NCBI RefSeq assembly: GCF_030296055.1
Contig: NZ_AP027370.1
Location: 1,910,501-1,974,500 of the forward strand
Reading direction: 5' to 3'
From: Hydrogenimonas cancrithermarum
GTDB lineage: Bacteria; Campylobacterota; Campylobacteria; Campylobacterales; Hydrogenimonadaceae
Length of the DNA: 64,000 bases
The position numbers were made by a program, and so were the translations under genes. Positions 43,726 to 52,105 of this stretch are shown here, in pieces. A model generated the notes under the pieces. The model was not told where the DNA came from and ran no database searches. It saw only the letters and a list, made by a program, of their open reading frames with translations. Within the stretch, counting starts at the first letter, position 1. Every line of letters begins with the position of its first letter.

Positions 43726-44324
43726 ACTACCCCGCTTTTTTCGACGAGGTCGAACCGATCGATACGATTGACCCGCTTGCAGATATTCTGGGTGCTGTGG
43801 AAAACGGACGAATCACCTATAACTACATCGACATGGTCAAACTGGCAGGCCACTCCTGTCCCACCGTTGCAGGTGCCTGGCTTCTTAGCAGGATCGGCCT
43901 CGAAAAACTTTATGGTGAAGATCTGCCCGTTCGCGGGAATGTCAAAGTGGAGCTTCGCGGTGCGCTGGACGAGGGTGTCGAAGGTGTCATCGGCAGCTGT
44001 ATCGGCCTCATTACGGGTGCGGCGAACGAAGGAGGATTCAAAGGGCTTGGCGGCAGGATGGGGCGCAACAACCGGCTTTTTTACGGTGTGGAGATGGAGG
44101 GCGAAGTTCGCCTGACGCGTCTGGACAATGGTGTAAGCGTGGAAATGAGCTACAACCCTTCCATCGTACCCGGCAATCCCGAACAGCAGGTTTTGATGCA
44201 GAAAATCATGCAGGGAGTTGCCACGCCGGACGAGAAGAAGCGTTTTGGCGAGCTTTGGCAGGAGAGGGTGGAAAAAATTCTGCTACAAGAGGAGTTGTGG
44301 CCGAAAATGGTTACGCTCTATTAA
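43722..44324 (+). CDS. FmdE-family (formylmethanofuran dehydrogenase subunit E-like) protein
   Basis: The 200-residue soluble protein has the FmdE-type motif KLAGHSCPTVAGAWLLSR followed by a GSCIGLITGAANEGG segment. The family often binds zinc through Cys and His. The start overlaps the NnrS-like stop by 4 bases, so it belongs to the NO-linked module. No methanogenesis genes are nearby, so its substrate is not formylmethanofuran. The function is unknown. Confidence 0.75.
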   Translation: MNYPAFFDEVEPIDTIDPLADILGAVENGRITYNYIDMVKLAGHSCPTVAGAWLLSRIGLEKLYGEDLPVRGNVKVELRGALDEGVEGVIGSCIGLITGAANEGGFKGLGGRMGRNNRLFYGVEMEGEVRLTRLDNGVSVEMSYNPSIVPGNPEQQVLMQKIMQGVATPDEKKRFGELWQERVEKILLQEELWPKMVTLY

Positions 44325-47113
44325 CCGATGCTGTGCGGTTCATCGAGGTAGTATCCTTGGCAATAATCGACTCCCAGGGATACGACCATATCGTAAACCG
44401 CTTTTGAGTGGACAAATTCTGCAATGGTTTCGATGTCGAGTTTCTTGGCGAATTCGACAATCGCTTCCACGACGATACGGCTGTTTTTATCAGAATCGAT
44501 ATTTTTGATCAGCGATCCGTCGATCTTGATGTAGTCGACATCGAGTTCGAGCATGTAGGCGAAGTTGGAGTAACCAGTTCCGAAATCGTCGATGGCGATG
44601 CGGCATCCCAATGATTTCGCCGCCTTGATGAAACGATGCATCGTGTCGAAATTTTCAATACCTTCCGATTCGAGGATTTCAAAAATCACCCGACCGGCCA
44701 CCTCGAAGTGTTCAAGTGCATCGAAAATAAAGTTGTACGTCGTAGTGTCGGCAATGTCGTCGATCGAGAGATTGATCGAGAATTCATCCTCTCTTTGTGA
44801 AAAAAATGCGAAACTTTTCTCGATCATGATGCGCGTCAAATTTGGGTAAAGTTTCGAAGTTTTGGCGATTTCAAGGAAAGCGCCGGGGGATGTCACGCTG
44901 CCGTTTGGTTCGATCATCCGGATAAGGCATTCGTATTTGTCGTGTGTGTTGCCGCCATTTCGTTCGATCTTTTGTACATATGGGACGATACGCTCTTCGG
45001 TAATGGCCTTTTTCAGTTTTTCGGTATAGGTGATATTGTGTTCGATCCTGGATTTGATCGATGCGATATTCTTGATTACCAGGTAATCCCTTTTCTCCTC
45101 TTTCGCTCTTTTTAGCGCCATATCCGAAAATGCTACCATCTCTTCGGGCTTCAGTTTCTCTGTACCCTCTACACGCTTCCAGTCCACCATTCCGATCGTC
45201 ACTTCGATATTTATGGCAAATCCGTTGATTTCGTATGATGATTGGGTCAGCAATGCATGAAGCTCATGTGCAAACTGTGAGGTTTTCAGCTCCTGCGAGC
45301 GCTCTTCGTTTCCGAGAATCACAAATTCGTCGGCATAGGTATGAAATAGGGCAAATTCGTCAGGAAGCAGATGTTCCCTGAGACGTTCGGTCACTTTCAG
45401 CAGCAGTGCATCGCCCATTTCATATCCATAAAAGTCATTGATCTGTGCAAAATGGTCGATATCGACAAGCACGATGACGGGTGAAGATAGGGACCGGAGC
45501 ATTTTGAGCAGCTTCATGCGGTTGGGAAGACCGGTCAACGTATCGGTATAGATACGGTGAATCGCCATCTCTTTCTGCTCCATGATCTCCGTAATATCAT
45601 GGGATGCGCAGACAAATTCGCAGATTTTCCCCTTTTCATCAAGTATCGGTACGATGGTCGATTCTACATAGCATACGGTGCCGCTCTTTTTCTTGTTTTT
45701 AAAGATACCGTGCCAGATTTTTTTGTCCAAAATCCGTTCCCACACCTGTTTGTAGATTTCGCTTGACGTTTCGGGGTCTTTAATGATGTCATAGGTATGC
45801 CCTATGGCTTCTTGTGGTGAAAATCCGTAGAGTTCGACGAAATGGCTGTTGACATGGGTGATCGTCCCTTTCGCATCTGTCCGGGAGACGATCGAACTCG
45901 CATCGAGTGCTCTTCGATAGCTTTTTAAAAAGGCGATCTTTTCCCTGATTTCGTTTAGCATTCGCCGGAACGTTTTCGCCACTGTCGAGAGCTCGTCCTT
46001 CGTCTCCCAGCGGCCGATTTCGATGTCGAAATTTCCCTGCTTGATCGCTTCGGCTACGGCGAGAAGTTTACCAAGTGCCCTCATGAACGAGCTATAAAAG
46101 GATGTGGCGAAATAGATCGGTATAATCAATGCCAGGGCGAAGATGGCTATGCTTGCCGTCATGGTACGATGGACCTGCGCCAACTGTGCATCGTAGTTCC
46201 AGTCGAGCTGTTGCGTCATCGCATCATCCATTTTCGATCCCTCCTCAATCACTTCGGTCGCTTGGAGAAAGTAGTTTTTTGGATCGATTTCGACACGACC
46301 GGATGAATGGATGATCGTTTTATCGAAGAGTGCTTCGAATGTTTCGATCTTCTTTTCGAGGGACGCAAGATATTTTTTCACCAGTTCGCATGCCTGGTCT
46401 CCGTCGGAACATAGGCTGTAGAGGTTGTGATGGATTCGTTTTCGTTCGTTCTCAAGCCCGTTTTTCAGTGCGGATGCGTAGATGCGACCCTCTTCTCCGA
46501 TCTCTTCATACGATGCAGCACTTATACCCAACCCTCTTTGCAGGGCAATGATTTCATTCAGTCTGGGTAGATGGGTCTGAATGATTTTGACAAGATGGTG
46601 GTTGGATTGTTTGTATGTTTGTTTAAGTGTGCGAATACCGCCGGTTCTCTCTTTTTCGTAGAGGAGGGTGCCGATCAGCTGGCTGTAGCGTTGGAAGATT
46701 TCCTGGGGTGTTCGCTCGTTCCACTCTTTTGTGATCGTGCGGTATTGTTCCTGCAGTTTCGTAAAAACGGCTCTTTTTTCTTTTTCTTCCGAAAGGAGCG
46801 GTTTGAAATCTTTTTCGATCAGGTTTGTCATGATATTCGCTTTTGTTTCGAACGATTGGTCGCCGGATAGAAAAAAAGCGTTGGCATAGCCACGTTGAAG
46901 TGAGATATCGTGGAAAAGAGCGTTGATATTTCGATTTTCTTGCAACATCTGTTTGAGATGGAGAAGAGCGTTTTCCCGATCGTTCAGATATCGGTAGGAG
47001 ATGATGATGAGAATCAGATAGGGGAGAAAGAAAAATATAACCGCCAGCCCAAGTTTTTTGGGATAGCTGAGCATATTCATGATATAGATGCCTGGAACAA
47101 GAAGGCGACGCAT
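44321..47113 (-). CDS. NIT-sensor c-di-GMP phosphodiesterase with degenerate GGDEF
   Basis: From the ATG at 47113 (AAGGA eight bases upstream) the protein is 930 residues. Two membrane helices bracket a periplasmic helical domain of about 290 residues whose repeats (LQRGYANAFFLSGD; LQRGLGISAASYEEIGEEGR) fit the nitrate/nitrite-sensing NIT domain. HAMP, PAS (about 410-520), GGDEF and EAL domains follow. The GGDEF signature is YADEF, so cyclase activity is probably lost. EAL residues (ECLIRM, DDFGTGYSN, KIDGSLI) look intact. It should cleave c-di-GMP in response to nitrate or nitrite. Confidence 0.83.
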   Translation of the reverse strand: MRRLLVPGIYIMNMLSYPKKLGLAVIFFFLPYLILIIISYRYLNDRENALLHLKQMLQENRNINALFHDISLQRGYANAFFLSGDQSFETKANIMTNLIEKDFKPLLSEEKEKRAVFTKLQEQYRTITKEWNERTPQEIFQRYSQLIGTLLYEKERTGGIRTLKQTYKQSNHHLVKIIQTHLPRLNEIIALQRGLGISAASYEEIGEEGRIYASALKNGLENERKRIHHNLYSLCSDGDQACELVKKYLASLEKKIETFEALFDKTIIHSSGRVEIDPKNYFLQATEVIEEGSKMDDAMTQQLDWNYDAQLAQVHRTMTASIAIFALALIIPIYFATSFYSSFMRALGKLLAVAEAIKQGNFDIEIGRWETKDELSTVAKTFRRMLNEIREKIAFLKSYRRALDASSIVSRTDAKGTITHVNSHFVELYGFSPQEAIGHTYDIIKDPETSSEIYKQVWERILDKKIWHGIFKNKKKSGTVCYVESTIVPILDEKGKICEFVCASHDITEIMEQKEMAIHRIYTDTLTGLPNRMKLLKMLRSLSSPVIVLVDIDHFAQINDFYGYEMGDALLLKVTERLREHLLPDEFALFHTYADEFVILGNEERSQELKTSQFAHELHALLTQSSYEINGFAINIEVTIGMVDWKRVEGTEKLKPEEMVAFSDMALKRAKEEKRDYLVIKNIASIKSRIEHNITYTEKLKKAITEERIVPYVQKIERNGGNTHDKYECLIRMIEPNGSVTSPGAFLEIAKTSKLYPNLTRIMIEKSFAFFSQREDEFSINLSIDDIADTTTYNFIFDALEHFEVAGRVIFEILESEGIENFDTMHRFIKAAKSLGCRIAIDDFGTGYSNFAYMLELDVDYIKIDGSLIKNIDSDKNSRIVVEAIVEFAKKLDIETIAEFVHSKAVYDMVVSLGVDYCQGYYLDEPHSIG

Positions 47114-47207
47114 AAAGTATTTCCTTGATGGAATAATCAATTATCTACTATCATAGAATACTCTTCCCTCACTTTGAGATTAATTAATATTGTTTATAAA
47201 GAAATTT

Positions 47208-47714
47208 TTATTTTTTTATATAGGTTAAAAATGTTTTTCCGTTTGTCTCCCGTGCATAGACTTCGTATCCCTGTTCTTTGAAGGTGTCGATGAGGGGGGA
47301 TGGGAGAAAGTCGCTTTCTATCAAAAGTATTTCACCGCTTCCAAGATTTTTCAGTTCTCTGCTCACTTCCGCAAGCGGATTTTTCTCTTCATCGAGGAGT
47401 TTGTTGGCGTCGACGACGATTTTTGGTTCTTTTTGAATCCATGCAGGTGCTTCCTCTTCCTTGCTCTCTTCGATATCCGTTTCGTTCAGCGGAGGCTGGC
47501 CAACCTCTTTGCGCAGTCTGTTGACAAGATCGAGCGTTTCGTAACCGCCGATTTTCGCGACCTGTGTGAGTGTCGCTATTTTCGCGACGGTACGGCGTAG
47601 AATGGGGTTTTTCAGTTTTTTGTATTTGGGATTGAGTTGCATCAGGAACGCTTCGAGTTGCGGGTAGGCGTTCAGTAGATCATTGATTTTCGTTTTCGGT
47701 GTGATTTCTACCAT
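47208..47714 (-). CDS. DUF1858-DUF2249 fusion protein
   Basis: From the ATG at 47714 the protein is 168 residues. An N-terminal DUF1858-like domain (about 1-75; ITPKTKINDLLNAYPQLEAFL) resembles the ScdA/RIC N-terminal domain, and a C-terminal DUF2249-like domain follows a charged linker. Both families recur with NO and Fe-S repair proteins. It is the last gene of the minus-strand module beginning at 49956 and overlaps the small membrane gene by 35 bases. Confidence 0.75.
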   Translation of the reverse strand: MVEITPKTKINDLLNAYPQLEAFLMQLNPKYKKLKNPILRRTVAKIATLTQVAKIGGYETLDLVNRLRKEVGQPPLNETDIEESKEEEAPAWIQKEPKIVVDANKLLDEEKNPLAEVSRELKNLGSGEILLIESDFLPSPLIDTFKEQGYEVYARETNGKTFLTYIKK

Positions 47715-47952
47715 TTTGTTTTCTCTTTTCCGTTTTACACGATGTGTTTTCACAATAACTCTTTTTGAGTATGAACCAGACGTAAAAATCTTTCAACACC
47801 AGAACCAGCGACCAGATCCATAAGATATCGAGAACGATATTGTGCGGATAGTCCAAGCCGTAGTACATGGCCGGAAGTCCCAGAAGGATCGGCCATTTGG
47901 CGTAGTAGAAGAAAAGGATTCCGGCGCCGTAGAGGTGGCGCAGTTCGTGCAT
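47680..47952 (-). CDS. Small two-helix membrane protein
   Basis: From the ATG at 47952, with GAGGAG upstream, the protein is 90 residues. It has two or three hydrophobic segments (about 10-26, 34-58) and a basic tail with two Cys. A GTG at 47979, one base after the DUF59 stop, is an alternative start. I do not recognise the family. It lies between the DUF59 and DUF1858/DUF2249 genes. Confidence 0.65.
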   Translation of the reverse strand: MHELRHLYGAGILFFYYAKWPILLGLPAMYYGLDYPHNIVLDILWIWSLVLVLKDFYVWFILKKSYCENTSCKTEKRKQNGRNHTENENQ

Positions 47953-47980
47953 CCACTCCTCTTTCGTCTCTTTGTTCACT

Positions 47981-48292
47981 TTACAGGGCACCCAACGCTT
48001 TTTTGACGTTGTCGTCCGCCATCGAGATATTCCAAGCCGGCTCCCAGACCACTTCGACTTCGACTTCGCCGACGCCGGGAATCTCTTTGACGGCATCTTT
48101 GACCCACTGTGTCAGCATCTGATGCAGCGGGCAGCCGCGGGTGGAGAGAGTCATGACTACTTTGACATTGTTGTCATCGTCGATAATGGCATCGTAGATG
48201 AGTCCCATTTCGACAAGGTTGAAACCCACTTCCGGATCGATGACCTTTCGAATCGCATCGAAAACCTGCTCTTTTGTAATTTTTTCACTCAT
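47981..48292 (-). CDS. DUF59/MIP18-family Fe-S assembly protein
   Basis: The 103-residue protein has the DUF59 pattern VFDAIRKVIDPEVGFNLVEM and the conserved Cys region MTLSTRGCPLHQML. SufT, PaaD and MIP18 relatives help mature Fe-S proteins. Its place between an NnrS-like gene and a DUF1858/DUF2249 fusion supports repair of NO-damaged clusters, but that is inference. Confidence 0.87.
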   Translation of the reverse strand: MSEKITKEQVFDAIRKVIDPEVGFNLVEMGLIYDAIIDDDNNVKVVMTLSTRGCPLHQMLTQWVKDAVKEIPGVGEVEVEVVWEPAWNISMADDNVKKALGAL

Positions 48293-48346
48293 AATTTTCT
48301 CCGTTGTTCTATTGTTTATAAGGAAGCGGAGCTTCCGTGCTGTCGG

Positions 48347-49585
48347 CTATTTTTTACCGAAATTCATCATCCAGACGACACTCTGGACAAGAAAGATCGC
48401 GCCGATGGCGATAAATGTCGCGCCGGCCTTGAACATCGTATCGCTGCTAAAAAGCAGTCCAAATCCTGCAATCGTCACGCCTGCGGCGGAAAACCAGAAT
48501 TCGTACTCCGCCTCTTTTTTCGGATACATCTCTGCGAGCATCGGGACACGCTCTTTTCCGACGAGCGGACTGTAGCGTTCGAACCAGACCAGAAACGGAA
48601 TGATTTTGTAGAGGTGTCCATTGATCAGGAATGTAAAGAATCCCATCACCAGAAACCAGACGGCAGCAAGGCCGACGTTTTCGGGGCCACCCATGACCGC
48701 GACAAAACCGAGCGGCAGCGAGAGTGCGAGCGAGCCATAACCGAAGAGCATAGATTTGAACCAGATGTCGTACTCTTTTCTGGCGCGTGTTTTGTAGATG
48801 AGCCAGATCTGGTAGAGATAGAGCCCCATCGCTCCAATCATCGTCAACATTGCCAAGAAGCGGAAATCTTTGGAGTCAAAAAGTGTCGCGATCAGATAGA
48901 AGAGGACGCCGCCCACCATGATTTTGAAACTGAGGTTGATCGGCTTTTCGTCGAAGCCGTGTGAAAGTCCGAACATTGGCAGCAGTATCAGGCTCATCCC
49001 CATAATCGTAAGCGTTACGTAGCCGCCCAGGACCAGAACGATATGTGCATTCAGCCATTTACTGATGTCGACACCGACACCTGCCCCGATACCGAGTGCC
49101 ATCGCGAATCCGACCAGAATTCCCAAAAGAAGGAATCCGTTGGTGACGGCGACGGTTTTGACCGTAAGTGAAACGTGCTCGACCTTACGGAGTGTCATGA
49201 TCGTATCGGCGAGAAAGATGAGCATCGAAATGAGGACCATCATCCCTCCGTAGGGCAGCATTCCCGGTGCAAGCCAGAATCCAAGCACCATCAGAATGGT
49301 ACCAATCCCAAGAAGTGGCCAGATGACATAGTAGAAATCGACGCTGAAATGGCCCACTTCGAGTACGACCGGAACGAGCTGGGCCATCGCCCCGAAGATG
49401 ATCATCATAACGAAACCGAGCAAAAAGAGATGTGCCCAACCGACGACACTGATGTCGAAGTGGCTCGCATCGGCCCCGAACATCGGCAAAAGAAATGAAG
49501 CGATCAGATAGAAGATAGAGCCGATCACGAAAAATGGTGCGATCAGCGAGAAGGGAGGAGCAAACTCCCTCGAGACGTTAAACAT
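48347..49585 (-). CDS. NnrS-like 12-helix membrane protein (second copy)
   Basis: The 412-residue protein has about 12 helices with WAHLFLLGFVMMIIFGAMAQ, HIVLVLGGYVTLT and HLYKIIPFLVWF, matching the copy at 42463. Intramembrane His residues could hold haem. The gene follows a DUF2249 gene by 23 bases. Both copies thus pair with DUF2249 and an FNR-type box. It is a candidate NO-handling membrane protein of unproven activity. Confidence 0.78.
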   Translation of the reverse strand: MFNVSREFAPPFSLIAPFFVIGSIFYLIASFLLPMFGADASHFDISVVGWAHLFLLGFVMMIIFGAMAQLVPVVLEVGHFSVDFYYVIWPLLGIGTILMVLGFWLAPGMLPYGGMMVLISMLIFLADTIMTLRKVEHVSLTVKTVAVTNGFLLLGILVGFAMALGIGAGVGVDISKWLNAHIVLVLGGYVTLTIMGMSLILLPMFGLSHGFDEKPINLSFKIMVGGVLFYLIATLFDSKDFRFLAMLTMIGAMGLYLYQIWLIYKTRARKEYDIWFKSMLFGYGSLALSLPLGFVAVMGGPENVGLAAVWFLVMGFFTFLINGHLYKIIPFLVWFERYSPLVGKERVPMLAEMYPKKEAEYEFWFSAAGVTIAGFGLLFSSDTMFKAGATFIAIGAIFLVQSVVWMMNFGKK

Positions 49586-49608
49586 GCCTTCCCCCTATAT
49601 TTTTTATG

Positions 49609-49956
49609 TCAGCCGTGGCAGGCCGCGTCGTTGAGATTGGCGTTTTCGCTGGCACCTTCTCGGTAGCTGAAAATGAGTTTGACTCGGCCATCTTCGAGCG
49701 TTTCATCCTGGATGTCGAAGTTTTGGCCGATCTTGTCGAGAAGGCCCATCGGTTTTTTGTGGTTGATCATGACAAGTTTCTTGTCCGGACCGTCGATTAG
49801 TTTGAGTCCGCTCATTGCGTTGACCATCGGTTCCGGCGGCCCGCAACGGGATGTATCGAATTGGTAGTAGGTAATGCCGTCCTTCGTATATTTGTAAAAA
49901 TCTACGGTGGCACCCGGAACCTCGATTTTTTCTGCATCTGGCGGTAAAATTTCCAT
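49609..49956 (-). CDS. DUF2249-family protein, extended
   Basis: The 115-residue protein has a DUF2249-like core (FDTSRCGPPEPMVNAMSGL, LVMINHKKPMGLLDKIG) with an N-terminal extension and a C-terminal Cys-His tail (NDAACHG). It is the first gene of the minus-strand module and lies just downstream of a perfect TATAAT and an FNR-type box. The DUF2249 function is unknown. Confidence 0.78.
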   Translation of the reverse strand: MEILPPDAEKIEVPGATVDFYKYTKDGITYYQFDTSRCGPPEPMVNAMSGLKLIDGPDKKLVMINHKKPMGLLDKIGQNFDIQDETLEDGRVKLIFSYREGASENANLNDAACHG

Positions 49957-50013
49957 TTTCTCCCCTTTCTTCGTCAGTTTTGTGAATTATATACTAAAAG
50001 GTTTGAATGCCAC

Positions 50014-50027
50014 TTGATTTACATCAA
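50014..50027 (-). promoter_or_regulatory. FNR/DNR-type operator, TTGATTTACATCAA
   Basis: The box centre is exactly 32 bp from a perfect TATAAT on the minus strand (49986-49991). It should drive the operon DUF2249, NnrS-like, DUF59, small membrane protein, DUF1858/DUF2249. Confidence 0.78.
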
Positions 50028-50042
50028 TGATTCCGACAAATT

Positions 50043-51941
50043 TTATCTTGTTTGCATCTCGTTGATGATTTCGGTGAAAACTTCGAACCTTTTTTGAGAA
50101 GGTGCGATCATCTTCATCACGATCTCTCCAAGTCGTGGATCGATGGTATCGTTGATTTTGGAGGGGTGTTTTGCCGGACTCGTTTCGATAGGATTGAAAA
50201 GGTGTGTTCCCTGGTACGCTTTCGTTCCCGTGATTTTTTTGTAGATATCGAGTCCGAGAAGGAAGATTTCGTTATGCTCGATATTGGGCTGCCATTTGGG
50301 ATCGAATGCAAGCGGTTCGAAGCCGTTCGGTCCGCATACCTCCACATTCCAGCGCAGGATGAATTCGATCGCACCTTTCGAGTAGCGTCTGAAAAGCCGG
50401 CTTTCGAAACGTTCGAACGATTCACGCGGTTTGCGCAGATCGCGGTAGGCTTTCACGAGTTCGGCAACGTAATGTTTCGCACGGCTGAGCGGCACCGTCT
50501 TCATGATCGTGTAAGCCTCCTCCTGGGTGATGGAGGACTTGCCGCCGATCTGGATGTGCACACCGTAGACATTCTGTCCGTTCTCTTTGGCTTTACAGCC
50601 GATGAAGCCGATGTCGCCCAGTTCGTGCACGCCGCACCCTTTGACACATGCCGACCAGTGCATGCGGATCGCCGCATCGGCCGGAAGCGGGACCGTTTCG
50701 CCCAAAAATTCAGCCATTTCGATTGCATCGGCTTTGTTGGGGATGACACCGAACGGGCAGAGATCGATTCCCGCACAGGCGACCATCTGATTGAAGTAGG
50801 GGGTCGAGATGCAGTGGTAGCGGTCGTAAGGCTTTCGGGTCAACGCTCCGGGAATCTTCTCTTCCGGTACACCCAGAATGTAGAGATTCTGTGTCGTCGA
50901 GACGTTGAGCTTTCCGTTGCCGAGCTCCGCGGCCAGTTCGCCTGCCTCGATCATCGCCGTGCCGCTGAAGATGCCGGACGGTACGACCATATGGAGTGCG
51001 AAGCCGCCCTCTTTGAGCCGGATGCGGCCGTCACGCTCTTCGGTGCGCGGCTGTTTCACGAGGGTTTCGCCAGCCGTGTCGAAATCGTGCCCCGCCATCT
51101 CTTTGACCGTATCGACCACGAGTTTCATGCCAGCCTCTTTGATCAGAAAGTGGAGGCGGTTTTTGTTGCGGCTGTCACGGAAGCCGTAGTGCCGATACAT
51201 TTTGATGAGTGTTTCGTAGAAAGGGATCACCTCCTCGTAACGGACGAAAACATCCGCCGACTCGGCGATGGCACCCACTTTTCCACCGAGATAGACGTTG
51301 AAACCGTATTCGCCCTCTTTGACGGCCAGTGCAAAGCAGCAGTCGTGGGCGAAGAGGTTGCAGCGATTGGTCATCGATCCGCTGATGGATGTGTTGAATT
51401 TCCTCGGCAGCGCGGCGATCCAATCCTCTTTTTTGAGCCACAGATCCTGCATCTGCCCGATCAACGGCATGACATCGAGGATATTGTCGTGCGAGAGCGC
51501 GTTCAACGGGTCGGCGACGATATTGCGGAAGTTGTCGACACCTGTCTGCCAGCTTGTGATGCCGACACTTTCGAGCTCTTCTATAATATAAGGAATGTTT
51601 TCGATCTCCAGATGGCGCAGCTGTACCTGGGCCCGTGTCGTCAAATCCATATAGTCGTTGCCGTAGGCTTTCGCCATGCGCCCCAGTACACCCGCCTGCT
51701 CGCTCGTCAGGCGTCCGGCCGGAATGCGGATACGCATCATGAATCTGCCCGGCGTGGCCGGCCGGTCGAAGATACCGAAACATTTGAGAAAAAACTCCAT
51801 ATCTTCTTTAAGAATGGTGTCGTACCCTTTCTCGGCATAGGTTTGCAGCGCTTCCCACGCCTCTTTGTAGCTGCGGGTAGCTTTGAGTTTTTCGATTTTG
51901 TTTATTTTGGTATGTCTGGCTTGGATCTCTGCGAGTGTCAT
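50043..51941 (-). CDS. Ferredoxin-type assimilatory nitrite reductase (siroheme)
   Basis: The 632-residue protein contains the paired nitrite/sulfite reductase repeats. Siroheme and [4Fe-4S] ligands are in CAGIDLCPFGV and SACVKGCG. It reduces nitrite to ammonium in the cytoplasm with ferredoxin electrons. The size and motifs fit NirA better than dissimilatory sulfite reductase, and the divergent narK and nearby NasA-type gene support that. A sulfite reductase cannot be excluded. AGGAAAG precedes the ATG. Confidence 0.82.
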   Translation of the reverse strand: MTLAEIQARHTKINKIEKLKATRSYKEAWEALQTYAEKGYDTILKEDMEFFLKCFGIFDRPATPGRFMMRIRIPAGRLTSEQAGVLGRMAKAYGNDYMDLTTRAQVQLRHLEIENIPYIIEELESVGITSWQTGVDNFRNIVADPLNALSHDNILDVMPLIGQMQDLWLKKEDWIAALPRKFNTSISGSMTNRCNLFAHDCCFALAVKEGEYGFNVYLGGKVGAIAESADVFVRYEEVIPFYETLIKMYRHYGFRDSRNKNRLHFLIKEAGMKLVVDTVKEMAGHDFDTAGETLVKQPRTEERDGRIRLKEGGFALHMVVPSGIFSGTAMIEAGELAAELGNGKLNVSTTQNLYILGVPEEKIPGALTRKPYDRYHCISTPYFNQMVACAGIDLCPFGVIPNKADAIEMAEFLGETVPLPADAAIRMHWSACVKGCGVHELGDIGFIGCKAKENGQNVYGVHIQIGGKSSITQEEAYTIMKTVPLSRAKHYVAELVKAYRDLRKPRESFERFESRLFRRYSKGAIEFILRWNVEVCGPNGFEPLAFDPKWQPNIEHNEIFLLGLDIYKKITGTKAYQGTHLFNPIETSPAKHPSKINDTIDPRLGEIVMKMIAPSQKRFEVFTEIINEMQTR

Positions 51942-52002
51942 ACACTTTCCTGAATTAAGATGTCCGGAAAGTGTAACAAATTATTTTCAGAAGCATTGCC
52001 TG

Positions 52003-52044
52003 TTTTTTAATCAAGCAATAATCGACTCTGAGTTGATTAAAAAA
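52003..52044. promoter_or_regulatory. 12-bp inverted repeat between nirA and narK
   Basis: TTTTTTAATCAA (52003-52014) and TTGATTAAAAAA (52033-52044) are perfect inverted copies separated by 18 bases, in the 164-bp gap between divergent nitrogen-assimilation genes. The layout suits an operator for a dimeric regulator or a shared promoter element. Confidence 0.55.
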
Positions 52045-52105
52045 TAATCAATAAGAAGTTATAAAACACATTACAATTCCGGCATTAAACTTTTAAGGAG
52101 TTTCA

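Noticed and set aside
42735-44324. A 529-codon plus-strand frame spanning the NnrS-like and FmdE-like genes
   Set aside because: Its first part is out of frame with the 12-helix protein. Only the last part (from 43722) is the true FmdE-like gene.
50052-51953. A 633-codon open frame on the plus strand
   Set aside because: It is the exact antisense of the nitrite reductase, has no ribosome site and encodes a composition unlike a folded protein. It arises from codon bias of the real gene.
52033-52051. TTGAT-N9-ATCAA as a tenth FNR-type box
   Set aside because: The spacer is 9, not 4, and the 12-bp inverted repeat explains the sequence better.
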